A stretch of DNA of 41,071 bases from the NCBI GenBank assembly GCA_028280605.1, contig JANQLL010000076.1, positions 1-41,071 on the forward strand. The letters are read 5' to 3'. The notes under the pieces were generated by a model. It did no database searches, was not told the origin of the DNA, and worked only from the letters and a program-made list of their open reading frames with translations. Below are positions 18,154 to 26,954 of the stretch, piece by piece. The position numbers were made by a program, and so were the translations under genes. This DNA comes from Candidatus Gastranaerophilales bacterium. Its GTDB lineage: Bacteria > Cyanobacteriota > Vampirovibrionia > Gastranaerophilales > JANQFW01. The number at the start of each line of letters is the position of its first letter. The first letter of the stretch is position 1.

Positions 18154-18863
18154 AATAAGCTCCATGTAAGTACATAATTTAGGACCGAGCGAGTCGGCTG
18201 TGCAGACGAAACGAAAAGCGAGACCAAAAAAGAATTTACCCCTATGAGGGGTTGGGGTGGATAAAAAAGAAAAAATTTTTTCCTTTTTTATGATACTTCT
18301 CTAGTTAAAAATATTAAATTCTCCAACACGCCATTCATAAATCTTATTGAGTAGGAATTTAATGTTACAAATTTTCTTTAATCATAATATTATCCCTCAT
18401 TTTACTGAAAGTTTAAACTAACTTGCAGGAAATACCTGGTTGAAATTAATATACTAAGTGTTATACTAATAGAATGATCATTTATATATAGTGAAATGAA
18501 TTGTGTTTAGCTTAAAGTTATAACAGGTGTAATGAAAATGGATGCGGTAGTATTGCTAAATGGGCTAAATCATATACTAAGCAAGACCTTTGCCAAGTAT
18601 AATCTAGCCTTACACTTATATATGATTAAGTTATTTATCACTATGATTAGAGTTCCGCCTATTTTTAAAAAAAATTTGTATAAATTTAACCTGTAAAGTA
18701 GTGAACCTTTGCGTACGGCGTTCGCTATTTTACAGACTTGATGAATTAAATTCATTATTGAGTGAATTTAATTTACTTGAAGTTTTATAAAACCAGAAAC
18801 TACTGAAATTTTTAATCGTCCAAATAAATAAAACAAAATAGACTTTTAGACAAAGGAGAAAAT
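18154..18863. other. ~700-bp divergent intergenic region
   Basis: No convincing gene. Frames at 18532-18696 (+) and 18570-18755 (-) overlap each other on opposite strands and lack convincing ribosome sites. A CCGA-GCGAG-TCGG hairpin and CCCCTATGAGGGG lie near 18184-18252, followed by an A-run/T-run palindrome near 18270-18297. The inverted repeat 18744-18773 stands before hydC. Confidence 0.5.
18744..18773. promoter_or_regulatory. Perfect 11-bp inverted repeat upstream of hydC, candidate operator
   Basis: AATTAAATTCA (18744-18754) and TGAATTTAATT (18763-18773) are exact reverse complements around an 8-base spacer, about 90 bp before the hydC start. The position fits an operator for the hydrogenase operon or a leader hairpin. 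It does not match the Rex consensus. AT-richness raises the chance of coincidence. Confidence 0.4.
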
Positions 18864-19361
18864 ATGGAAGCAATAAAGCAAAGCTTGACTAGTGAACAAA
18901 AAAGTAAGCTAAATAGCATTTTAAAAAAATTTGGTTATAAAAAATCTAACCTAATTGCAATATTGCAAAATGTTCAAGAAGTTTATAGATATTTGCCAGA
19001 GGACGCACTTACTTATGTTTCTGTCAAAATGGGACTTTCCCCAGCCAGTGTGTTTGGTGTAGCTACTTTTTACAGCCAGTTCAGCTTAAACCCTAAGGGT
19101 AAGTTTGAAATTAAAGTTTGTGATGGAACAGCTTGTCACGTAAGAGGCAGTATGCCTGTATTTAATGCAATTAAGAAGAAACTTGGATTAACAGACGATA
19201 AAATTACAACAGATTGCTTGAGGTTTAGTGTGGAAACAGTTAGTTGTCTAGGCGCATGTGGATTGGCTCCTGTTGTGATGATTAATGATAAAGTATATCC
19301 TAAAATGACTTCTGAAGCTATGTCTATAGTTCTTGACGAGCTTCTGAAGGAAGATATGTAA
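18864..19361 (+). CDS. hydC: NuoE-like [2Fe-2S] subunit of NADH-linked [FeFe]-hydrogenase
   Basis: Protein of 165 residues with the NuoE/thioredoxin-like ferredoxin fold: a helical N-terminal domain (LPEDALTYVSVKMGLSPASVFGVATFYSQF) and four cluster ligands C86, C91, C128 and C132 (CDGTAC, CLGAC). It is the small electron-transfer subunit of the trimeric hydrogenase, passing electrons to or from the flavin subunit. AAAGGAG (18852-18858) precedes ATG. hydB follows after 57 bp, then hydA: the HydCBA order of Thermotoga- and Acetobacterium-type enzymes. Confidence 0.93.
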   Translation: MEAIKQSLTSEQKSKLNSILKKFGYKKSNLIAILQNVQEVYRYLPEDALTYVSVKMGLSPASVFGVATFYSQFSLNPKGKFEIKVCDGTACHVRGSMPVFNAIKKKLGLTDDKITTDCLRFSVETVSCLGACGLAPVVMINDKVYPKMTSEAMSIVLDELLKEDM

Positions 19362-19418
19362 AAAGTTCAAAGTTTTAATTCGGCAAAACAAAAAAGAGCT
19401 GTTAGGAGAAATAAATAT

Positions 19419-21272
19419 ATGATGAATGAAATTGCAGTAGATATGACTAAAGAACAAAAAAAGTCTAAAGAATATATTAAACAAATGGGGACAAGAGTTC
19501 TTGTTTGTGCTGGTACAGGATGCGTTGCAAACGGATCTTTGGATGTGGTAAAAAAATTTGAAGAGCTTGGCGCTAATGTTGCTATTAAAAAAGAAAAAGT
19601 AACAACTATTAAAACCGGTTGTCACGGATTCTGCGAAAACGGCGTTCTCGTTATGATACCAGAGAAAAATGTTACTTATGTAAAAGTAAAAGTTGGTGAT
19701 ATAGAAGAAATTGTTGAAAAACATCTTAAAAATGGTGAAATAGTAGAAAGATTATTATATAGAGACCCTCAAAGCGGTCACATACAACAAGGTAACTCTG
19801 ACATAAACTTTTATGCTCAGCAAACTAGAACATCTTTAGAAAATTGCGGCTATATAAATCCTGAAGATATCAGAGAAAGTATTGCAAATTCTACATATTT
19901 AGCTCTTAGCAACGCTCTAAAAGAGCTCACTCCTGAAGAAGTTTGCAATATTATTACAGAAAGTGGCTTAAAAGGTCGTGGTGGCGGAGGCTTTCCAACA
20001 GGAAGAAAGTGGATTTTCGTTAGAAGTGCTCAAGGCGATAAAAAATATGTAATCTGTAATGGTGATGAAGGTGACCCAGGTGCATTTATGGATAGATCGC
20101 TTATGGAAGGTGATCCTCACCGAGTTATAGAAGGCATGGCTCTTGCCGCTTACGCTGTTGGCGCTGATGAAGGTTACATTTACGTGCGTGCGGAATATCC
20201 TTTGGCTATTGAAAGATTAAGAAAAGCTATTTCTGCTGCTGAAGAATATGGATTTTTGGGTTCTAAGATATTAGGTACTAAATTTAATTTTAAGTTACAT
20301 ATAAAAGAGGGTGCCGGTGCGTTTGTTTGTGGTGAAGAAACTGCTCTTATCGCCTCTATTGAAGGTGAAAGAGGTATGCCAAGGCCAAAACCTCCATTCC
20401 CTGCCAATAAAGGTTTATTTGGAAAACCAACCTTAATTAATAACGTGGAAACTTTTGCTAACGTACCAGGTATTATGATCAACGGTGCTGAATGGTTCCA
20501 GTCGCTTGGCACTAAAGGCAGTGCGGGTACTAAAACCTTTGCTTTAACCGGTGAAGTTAATAATACCGGTCTTATAGAAGTTCCTATGGGTACCTCATTA
20601 AGAAAAATTATTTTTGATATTGGTGGTGGTATAAGAAACAACAAGAAGTTTAAAGCTGTTCAAATTGGTGGTCCGTCAGGCGGCTGTTTGACAGAAGAGC
20701 ATCTTGATTTACCGTTAGACTATGCTTCTTTGCTTAGAGCAGGTGCAATGGTAGGCTCGGGCGGGCTTGTAGTATTAAATGAAGATACTTGTATAGTTGA
20801 AGTTGCAAGGTTTTTTATGAACTTTACGCAAAATGAGTCTTGCGGTAAGTGTGTGCCTTGTAGAGAAGGTACCAAGAATATGCTTAGAATCCTTGAGAAA
20901 ATTGTTGCAGGCAAAGCTCAGCTCTCTGATCTTGATGTACTTGAAGAGCTTGCGCTTGCTGTTAAAGATGGTTCTCTATGCGGTCTTGGTAAAACTGCCC
21001 CGAATCCGGTACTATCTACTTTAAAATACTTTAAAGATGAGTATTTAGCTCATATTGAATGCAAAAGATGCCCTGCTGGTGTTTGTGAAGCATTCAAGAA
21101 AATTGTAATAGCAGAAGACCTTTGTAAAGGTTGTTCAAAATGTGCAAGATCATGTCCTGTTGAAGCTATTAAAGGTAAAGTTAAGCAACCTTATATAATT
21201 GATCAGAACAAGTGTATTAAGTGTGGTGCATGTTTAAATTCTTGCCCATTTAACTCTATTAAGGAGGTCTAG
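19419..21272 (+). CDS. hydB: NuoF-like flavin/NAD(H) subunit of trimeric [FeFe]-hydrogenase
   Basis: Protein of 617 residues. A thioredoxin-like [2Fe-2S] domain has C30, C35, C68 and C72. The NuoF core has GRGGGGFPTGRKW at 186-198 and GDEGDPGAFMDRS at 215-227 for NADH and FMN, then SLBB and the [4Fe-4S] ligands C475, C478, C481 and C521. Two C-terminal [4Fe-4S] ferredoxin motifs follow (C569-C579, C599-C609). Fusion of NuoE-like, NuoF and ferredoxin parts is characteristic of HydB of bifurcating hydrogenases, which couple NADH and reduced ferredoxin oxidation to H2 formation. hydA starts five bases after its stop; GGAGG for hydA lies in the end of this gene. Confidence 0.94.
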   Translation: MMNEIAVDMTKEQKKSKEYIKQMGTRVLVCAGTGCVANGSLDVVKKFEELGANVAIKKEKVTTIKTGCHGFCENGVLVMIPEKNVTYVKVKVGDIEEIVEKHLKNGEIVERLLYRDPQSGHIQQGNSDINFYAQQTRTSLENCGYINPEDIRESIANSTYLALSNALKELTPEEVCNIITESGLKGRGGGGFPTGRKWIFVRSAQGDKKYVICNGDEGDPGAFMDRSLMEGDPHRVIEGMALAAYAVGADEGYIYVRAEYPLAIERLRKAISAAEEYGFLGSKILGTKFNFKLHIKEGAGAFVCGEETALIASIEGERGMPRPKPPFPANKGLFGKPTLINNVETFANVPGIMINGAEWFQSLGTKGSAGTKTFALTGEVNNTGLIEVPMGTSLRKIIFDIGGGIRNNKKFKAVQIGGPSGGCLTEEHLDLPLDYASLLRAGAMVGSGGLVVLNEDTCIVEVARFFMNFTQNESCGKCVPCREGTKNMLRILEKIVAGKAQLSDLDVLEELALAVKDGSLCGLGKTAPNPVLSTLKYFKDEYLAHIECKRCPAGVCEAFKKIVIAEDLCKGCSKCARSCPVEAIKGKVKQPYIIDQNKCIKCGACLNSCPFNSIKEV

Positions 21273-21277
21273 TAATT

Positions 21278-23026
21278 ATGGTAGAAACTAAAGTGAATAA
21301 TACAATATTTATAAACGGTAATGAAGTTGAATTTAGTAATGAAAGAAACTTGCTAGAGGTAATTCAAAAAACAGGAATCGATATTCCTACATTTTGTTAC
21401 AGGCCTGATTTAACACTTTATGGCGCATGCCGTATGTGTGTTGTAGAAGTTGAAGGCAGGGGTATTCACGCTAGTTGTACTATGCCTCCTGAGCCTGGTC
21501 TTAAGATTAAAACAAACTCTGAAAGAGTTAGAAGGGTTAGAAAAGTTTCTCTTGAGCTCTTGTTATCAAATCATGATAGAGAATGTACAACCTGCGAAAG
21601 AAGCGGTGATTGTGAACTTCAAATATTATCAAATAAATATGACGTAAAAGACTTAAGATTTGAAAAATTACAAGAAAAGGCTGAAATTGATGATACTAAT
21701 CCGAGTCTTGTAAGAGATTCTAATAAATGTATACTTTGTGGTGCTTGTATAAGAGCTTGTACCGAAGTGCAAGGTAAAAGCGTTTTAGGCTTCTCTAACA
21801 GAGGATCAAAAACAGTTTGTGCGCCAGCCTATGGCAATAAACTAGAAGATGTTGATTGCGTATACTGTGGTCAGTGTGCTGCTGTTTGTCCAACCGGCGC
21901 TTTATCTATCAAGTCTGACGTGGACAAAGTTTTTGAAGCTATTAACGATGATAATAAAACTGTGATTGTTCAAATTGCTCCTGCTGTTAGAGTTGCACTT
22001 GGTGAGCAATTTAATATACCAGCTGGTGAAAATATAATTGGCATTATGGCTGCTGCCCTTAGAAGAGTCGGTATTAACAAAGTTTTTGATACTAGTTTCT
22101 CTGCAGATGTTACAATTATGGAAGAAGGTACTGAGCTAATTGGTAGGCTTAAGAACAATGAAAAATTACCTTTATTCACAAGTTGTTGCCCTGCTTGGGT
22201 CAGACATGCCGAGCAAAACCATAAGAACTTCTTGAAGAACCTTTCTACCGCTAAGTCTCCTCAGCAAATGTTTGGTGCATTAGCTAAAGATGTTCTTTGC
22301 AAAGAGTACAATGTTGAACCTAAAGATTTTGTTGTTGTATCAATTATGCCTTGTACAGCCAAGAAAGCTGAAGCTGTAAGGCCTGAATTTAGTGAAAATG
22401 GTGTACAGGAAGTTGATATTGTATTAACAACTCAAGAGGTATTTAAGTTAATACAATCAGCTGGCATTAACATTAGCAAATTAACTCCAGAAGAAATGGA
22501 TATGCCATTTGGTGAACATTCAGGTGCTGGCGTTATATTCGGAGCTTCTGGTGGTGTAGCTGAAGCGGCTTTAAGAACTGCTTATGAAGTAATAACGGGA
22601 AAAACTCTTGAAAATGTTAATTTTGAGGATGCTCGCGGACTTGATACATTAAAAGAGTTTACTGTTGATTTAGGCGGTAAAAAGATTAAAATTGCAATTA
22701 TCAATACTTTAGCTGAAGCTGACAGAGTTATTGAGAAAATCAATAAAGGTGAAGCCCACTATGATGTAATTGAAGTTATGGCATGTCCAGGCGGATGTAT
22801 TGGTGGTGCAGGTCAGCCTGTCAGCTGTAAAGACCGTTTAATCAAGGGCAATAGAAAAGACGGATTATATAAAGCTGATGCGAAAATGAAGATAAAAAAA
22901 TCTCATGAAAATCCATCTGTTAAGACCCTGTATGACAAGCACTTAGGCGAGCCAAACAGCGAAAAAGCTCATCATTTATTACATACTGAATACGAAGAAA
23001 GAGATATCTGGAACGTAGAAGAATAG
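21278..23026 (+). CDS. hydA: [FeFe]-hydrogenase catalytic subunit, group A3 type
   Basis: Protein of 582 residues. In order: plant-type [2Fe-2S] domain (C40, C51, C54, C67); His-ligated cluster H99, C103, C106, C112; two [4Fe-4S] motifs (C151-C161, C194-C204); and the H-cluster domain with L1 TSCCPAW (301-307), L2 MPCTAKKAE (357-365) and L3 MACPGGCIGG (501-510). All H-cluster Cys and the proton-path Cys of L1 are present, so it should be catalytic rather than a sensory type. It is shorter than Thermotoga HydA (about 645), lacking the C-terminal extra [2Fe-2S] domain. The HydEFG maturases it requires are not in the window. Confidence 0.96.
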   Translation: MVETKVNNTIFINGNEVEFSNERNLLEVIQKTGIDIPTFCYRPDLTLYGACRMCVVEVEGRGIHASCTMPPEPGLKIKTNSERVRRVRKVSLELLLSNHDRECTTCERSGDCELQILSNKYDVKDLRFEKLQEKAEIDDTNPSLVRDSNKCILCGACIRACTEVQGKSVLGFSNRGSKTVCAPAYGNKLEDVDCVYCGQCAAVCPTGALSIKSDVDKVFEAINDDNKTVIVQIAPAVRVALGEQFNIPAGENIIGIMAAALRRVGINKVFDTSFSADVTIMEEGTELIGRLKNNEKLPLFTSCCPAWVRHAEQNHKNFLKNLSTAKSPQQMFGALAKDVLCKEYNVEPKDFVVVSIMPCTAKKAEAVRPEFSENGVQEVDIVLTTQEVFKLIQSAGINISKLTPEEMDMPFGEHSGAGVIFGASGGVAEAALRTAYEVITGKTLENVNFEDARGLDTLKEFTVDLGGKKIKIAIINTLAEADRVIEKINKGEAHYDVIEVMACPGGCIGGAGQPVSCKDRLIKGNRKDGLYKADAKMKIKKSHENPSVKTLYDKHLGEPNSEKAHHLLHTEYEERDIWNVEE

Positions 23027-23100
23027 TGAATTGTTTTAAATCAGCAGTTAGCTACTGTTATGGCAATTTAAAAAATATTTTTCCTTTCTTTAAAATAGAT

Positions 23101-23141
23101 AAATAGACTGCAAAAATCAGCAGTCTATTTTATTTTTTTTT
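23101..23141 (+). terminator. Rho-independent terminator after hydA
   Basis: AAATAGACTGC (23101-23111) pairs with GCAGTCTATTT (23120-23130) around an 8-base loop, followed by a long T-tract to 23141. It closes hydCBA 75 bp after the hydA stop. Confidence 0.88.
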
Positions 23142-23188
23142 AGAGTTCTTAAAGCAAAAGAAGAGAGAGAGATTTAATATTTATTTTT

Positions 23189-23389
23189 GGTAGTGGTCTG
23201 AAACAAAGTGAAAAATAAAAGGCAAATTGTTGCTTATTTTATTGGAGACAGAACTGAAAAAAGCTGTAAAAATCTTTAGGAAAGAATTTCTGAACGATAT
23301 AAAGAAACATTTAAATTTAGTGATTTATGGGATACTTATAACGCTATTTTTCCTGAAAAACATTTATCTGTTAAAAATTAACCACTACC
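23189..23389 (+). mobile_element. Internally deleted IS1-family element with intact terminal inverted repeats
   Basis: The ends GGTAGTGGT (23189-23197) and ACCACTACC (23381-23389) are perfect inverted repeats; flanking T/A bases extend the match to 14 bp. From 23220 one frame reads RQIVAYFIGDRTEKSCKNL, a stop (TAG, probably from TGG), then ERISERYKETFKFSDLWDTY and AIFPEKHLSV. This is recognisably the C-terminal catalytic part of an IS1-type (InsB) transposase, truncated at both sides. No target duplication is visible. The element is dead but retains its ends, so a full-length relative could mobilise it. The rest of 23142-23529 shows nothing. Confidence 0.72.
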
Positions 23390-23529
23390 AAAAATTGTTT
23401 AACTTTTATTCCTTCTTTTGCTTGAATTTATGAAATATAAAAAGTTTATAAATTTAATGAAGTTTTGTAACAGTTAACCAAATATAATTAACCGAGAGAA
23501 GAGTAGCATTTTTTGCCTTTATATAAGTA

Positions 23530-24246
23530 TTAATTTAACAGTGCCAGCGATGCATAAAAGTTATTAAATAAATGTGCAAACATGCCTGGCATAACAGATT
23601 TTGAATAATACCTTGTCAAACCGAGTATAAGACCAATAGTTAAAATAGCTGCCATTGCAGTAGAAAACCCGATGTATTGTGTATGAGATATGGCAAAAAT
23701 CATGGCAGTTAAAAATATACCGGCAATAGGACCGAATGTTTTAATAAACGCAGGCTGCATAAAGCCCCTAAAAAATATTTCTTCAACAATAGGAGCAACA
23801 AATATAGCTAACAAAGAAATTACACGCATTTTTTCCGGCGAAAAATCCTGATAAGGATTTTCCTTAACACCTCCGGTTGAAGTAGAAAATATTAAAGATA
23901 CTAAAGAAGTTGATACAACAATTATTAATGAGATAAATATACCGTTATAAAACGATTTTGGGACCGCAGCCAAATTTATACCAAAGGTTTGAAAAAAGGG
24001 CAAATGATATTTTTGCTTAACAACGAGATAAATCAATGCAAGTGTAGCAATAGAAATCAAAAGCTGCATAAAAACAACAAAATATACTGATTCAGATGTT
24101 AAGCCACTGTAATAAAAAATTCCTGCAGTAAAAATAGATAACGCTATAACAAACATGTACACAAAAGCAACGTCATAAAGGTGCCAGGGGATGTTCAGGT
24201 TGTATCTAAAAGCATTGTTTTGCTCTTTAAGAATTTTCTGTGACAT
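23530..24246 (-). CDS. CPBP-family intramembrane metalloprotease (Abi/CAAX type)
   Basis: Polytopic membrane protein of 238 residues with the family motifs VEEIFFRGF (E155, E156, R160) and FAISHTQ (H188), which form the intramembrane active site. In prokaryotes the family ranges from prenyl-protein processing to bacteriocin immunity; no bacteriocin gene is nearby, so the role stays open. A G-rich stretch before ATG 24246 can serve as ribosome site. Stand-alone gene, divergent from the MCE gene 101 bp away. Confidence 0.85.
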   Translation of the reverse strand: MSQKILKEQNNAFRYNLNIPWHLYDVAFVYMFVIALSIFTAGIFYYSGLTSESVYFVVFMQLLISIATLALIYLVVKQKYHLPFFQTFGINLAAVPKSFYNGIFISLIIVVSTSLVSLIFSTSTGGVKENPYQDFSPEKMRVISLLAIFVAPIVEEIFFRGFMQPAFIKTFGPIAGIFLTAMIFAISHTQYIGFSTAMAAILTIGLILGLTRYYSKSVMPGMFAHLFNNFYASLALLN

Positions 24247-24347
24247 TTAAAAACCCCCAATACAAAACTTAATATATTTAACAAATTTAGGTTAATATAT
24301 TATTGTATTATTTATAAGGTAGATAAGTATTAAAATTTTGGGCGACA

Positions 24348-25343
24348 ATGAGAAAAAAGAACTATTTTTTTTATATAGAATTTCTACTCTGGTTTTTAAT
24401 AGTAAGTGGCATAGTATTATTTTTAGTTAACTATTCAGATAAAATAACTCTGTTAAATAAAGAACACGAAGTAGTTTTTAAAGACATAGACAGCTTGGCT
24501 ATAGGCTCTCCGGTAAGGCTAATGGGCATAAAAGTCGGTCACGTAAAAAAATTAATAATTGACGAAGACAGGATAAAAGTTAGATTTATTATAACTAAAC
24601 GCAATGTAGAAATTCCTCAAGGTGCACACGTTAGCATAGAATTTACCGGCTTGGTCGGATCAAAGTCTCTGGAAATTTTACCACCTGGCGAACAAAGTAA
24701 ATCAAATAATCAATACATGGTCCACGAGCCTATAAGGGTAAACTCTCTAACAAAAATTCAGTTGGAGATAATGGAGTCTATACTTGGATTTTCCAAAAGC
24801 ATAAAAGACAGTTTTGGCGATAAATCTCACGATCAGATTATAAATGAAATCACCAATATAAATACAGTAACAAAAAATATTAAAACAGGTTTTAGTGATT
24901 TAAGAGTAAAAACAGAAAGCTTTAATCAGAATATAAATACAAAATTTGATAATATAAACAACTTTTTGGATAGTAAAAATGCTAATTTAGGTGGTATTAA
25001 TGCTTTTTTAGATAAAAATATTTTTAAAGTAAAATCAAGTGACGTTATTCAAACCATAATAAATGGAGATAAAGCTCTAACCAATAAGTTAAAAAAAATT
25101 AATTACCCAAAAATAAACAAAGACTTAGAAAGCTTTAATAAACAAACCACAAAAGTTAAAAAAATCCTAAAAGAGCATCAGAAGCAAAGTTTCTTTCAGC
25201 AAATAATCAACAAGTTGACAGACTTGTCAAATGCTATAAACAATCTAAAACTTTTTATAACCAAGCAAGATTTAGGTAAAACACAAACCGAAACCAAAAA
25301 GCTAAAAGAGTTTACAAAGCAACTTTCAGAATTTGATAAGTAG
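24348..25343 (+). CDS. mlaD: MlaD/MCE-domain protein, lipid transport
   Basis: Protein of 331 residues: a short basic start, one membrane anchor (about 7-26), then an MCE domain (about 38-115) with IGSPVRLMGIKVGHVKKLII, followed by a long helical, Asn/Lys-rich C-terminal region likely to be coiled coil. MCE proteins form hexameric rings or tubes that carry phospholipids between membranes and imply an outer membrane. The MlaE permease and MlaF ATPase are not adjacent. The ribosome site before ATG is weak. It is convergent with the next gene across a 48-bp gap. Confidence 0.85.
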   Translation: MRKKNYFFYIEFLLWFLIVSGIVLFLVNYSDKITLLNKEHEVVFKDIDSLAIGSPVRLMGIKVGHVKKLIIDEDRIKVRFIITKRNVEIPQGAHVSIEFTGLVGSKSLEILPPGEQSKSNNQYMVHEPIRVNSLTKIQLEIMESILGFSKSIKDSFGDKSHDQIINEITNINTVTKNIKTGFSDLRVKTESFNQNINTKFDNINNFLDSKNANLGGINAFLDKNIFKVKSSDVIQTIINGDKALTNKLKKINYPKINKDLESFNKQTTKVKKILKEHQKQSFFQQIINKLTDLSNAINNLKLFITKQDLGKTQTETKKLKEFTKQLSEFDK

Positions 25344-25391
25344 GTATGGAATAAAAACTTGCTCCGCCTTTAATTTTTGCGATGCGATTGT

Positions 25392-26078
25392 TTAGTTTGT
25401 TTTATCGTGATTTAGCAACTCTTTTACGTTTTTATGCGGGTTATCAGCAAAAATATTAAACATGTCACTTGCTTTAGTTGAGTGCAAAGATGAAGTAAAC
25501 ATAGTAACCGGCACTTGCTCATTTCTAATAGGCGAAGCTGGCAACACCGGCGAAGGTATAAACTTATCTTTGCCGTCTTTTTTACAATGTTTACAATATT
25601 TGTCAACACATCCTGCTAAGACATTACGCACCAATGGAGCAACTACATTTAACGCCACAATTTGACCTAATAGTGTAGCAGCAACTCCTGTTGCTTTTAT
25701 ATGCGTGGCAATTTTACTATCAACTTTAGTCATTTCTGCTCCGCTTTGACCAAGCTTCTTTATATATTCCTTAACTTGGCTAGATTTAACACCATTAGGC
25801 AAAAAGTTACCGGATTTTGCCCAATTTTCTCCCCATTTACCAAATTTCAATGAAAATGCAAGCAATGCAGCAAGATTAAGCCCCATAGTTCCCATTTCTT
25901 GATAAAATATGTATTTTTTATCGTCTTTTGGAAGTTTTTTGTTATTTAATACACTAAGACCCTGCCCTAATCCACTTACTGTAAAAGTTAACGCGGATGT
26001 GTAAGTTAAAAATTTGCCGTTATTTTCTATAACGTACTTCGGCACAGTAGTCCCAAAAAATTGTCCTGCTTTCATCAT
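25392..26078 (-). CDS. Unknown membrane protein with a Cys-rich motif
   Basis: Protein of 228 residues, not recognised. It has several Gly/Ala/Leu-rich hydrophobic segments (for example around YTSALTFTVSGLGQGLSVL and TGVAATLLGQIVALNVVAPLV). CVDKYCKHC follows the last segment and could bind metal or form disulphides. The C-terminal ~50 residues are polar. It starts five bases after the stop of the gene at 26084-26728, and its AAGGG ribosome site lies in the end of that gene, so they are cotranscribed. Two ATGs in a row (26078, 26075) leave the start ambiguous by one residue. Confidence 0.65.
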   Translation of the reverse strand: MMKAGQFFGTTVPKYVIENNGKFLTYTSALTFTVSGLGQGLSVLNNKKLPKDDKKYIFYQEMGTMGLNLAALLAFSLKFGKWGENWAKSGNFLPNGVKSSQVKEYIKKLGQSGAEMTKVDSKIATHIKATGVAATLLGQIVALNVVAPLVRNVLAGCVDKYCKHCKKDGKDKFIPSPVLPASPIRNEQVPVTMFTSSLHSTKASDMFNIFADNPHKNVKELLNHDKTN

Positions 26079-26083
26079 ATTTA

Positions 26084-26728
26084 CTACCCTTTGCTACTTT
26101 TTTCGCACTGTTGCTTATTATCAATGTCTTTAGCTTTTTTGTTTTTATTTAGCCAAGGACACTTATCCAGCATCCAGTTAGTTATAGGGTCAATAAACAA
26201 CATATCTGCGACAAATACAGAAACAACAGCCATTGCAACACCTGCCATAGCTCCTATAGCAGCAGGATATTTTTTCTTTGTTAATGTATGCTGTATCTGC
26301 TTTGGGGTTTTATCTGCAATTTCCTCCAGCTTGACTCCCATAGATATAAGTTGACTTTTTTGAGCCTCAGTTGTTTCATAAGCTTTTTCTATAACATTCT
26401 CAAATCCTTCAGGTACTTTAAATAATCCTTTTTTAAGACCATTTCTACCGAGCCATTCACCAGCTGTCCTTGCAAGAACTCCACTTCCGGTAGTTACTAT
26501 CATTTTTGCAAAGGTTCTGGTAGCACAATTTTTACGTGTATTATCGTCCGCATATGGATTTGTCCATTTACCATAATCTAAAGCTGTTTGGGTAACTAAA
26601 GCAGTCGCACCAATATACAGCCTTTGCATAGAAGGTTGTGTATTGGCTAATTTAGCAGCTTTCTCTGTAAAGCATTTTGGAGCGTTTAATCCAAATGCTA
26701 CGTTCCTGGACCTGGGTATGGTGACCAA
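26084..26728 (-). CDS. Unknown membrane protein, cotranscribed with the next gene
   Basis: Protein of 214 residues starting at TTG 26728, with AAGGA eight bases upstream. The N-terminus is basic without a clear signal peptide. A middle part (LYIGATALVTQTALDYGKW; FAKMIVTTGSGVLARTAGEWLG) is moderately hydrophobic, and one strong membrane segment lies near 165-187 (AIGAMAGVAMAVVSVFVADM), followed by a Lys-rich tail. The pairing with the smaller downstream gene suggests a joint role. No family recognised; possibly lineage-specific. Confidence 0.65.
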   Translation of the reverse strand: MVTIPRSRNVAFGLNAPKCFTEKAAKLANTQPSMQRLYIGATALVTQTALDYGKWTNPYADDNTRKNCATRTFAKMIVTTGSGVLARTAGEWLGRNGLKKGLFKVPEGFENVIEKAYETTEAQKSQLISMGVKLEEIADKTPKQIQHTLTKKKYPAAIGAMAGVAMAVVSVFVADMLFIDPITNWMLDKCPWLNKNKKAKDIDNKQQCEKSSKG

Positions 26729-26747
26729 AATCTTATTCCTTTTTATT

Positions 26748-26851
26748 TATACTGCTCATAAATTAAATTTCAGATTACTCTTTTTAGAGATTAGTCTATT
26801 TTATTAGATTTAACACGATTGAATAATCTAAAAAGTATTTTTGAGTTAGTT
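26748..26851 (+). repeat. MITE-like dispersed repeat, copy 3
   Basis: Nearly the same sequence as copies 1, 2 and 4: ATACTGCTCA, AATTTCAGATTACTC, CTCT-TTTT-AGAG hairpin, TAGATTTAACACGATT, then AATCTAAAAAGTATTTTTGAG. It lies 20 bp upstream of the leftward gene starting at 26728, in antisense orientation to it, and beyond the rad50 stop. Interval 26852-26954 holds nothing else. Confidence 0.8.
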
Positions 26852-26954
26852 TAACTTCCCAATTTTTCAAATTCAACATATAACATATAAAATAAAACAA
26901 ACAAGGTGAATAATTTACAGTTTTGTCTGCAATTTTTACAAAATTTAAAATAAC

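Noticed and set aside
18570..18755. 61-codon leftward frame in the hydC upstream region
   Set aside because: No ribosome site, overlaps an equally open frame on the other strand (18532-18696), unrelated to any family; probably chance in AT-rich DNA.
23227..23433. 68-codon frame after hydA
   Set aside because: It runs in a different frame through the IS1 remnant, whose recognisable transposase residues lie in the frame starting at 23220.
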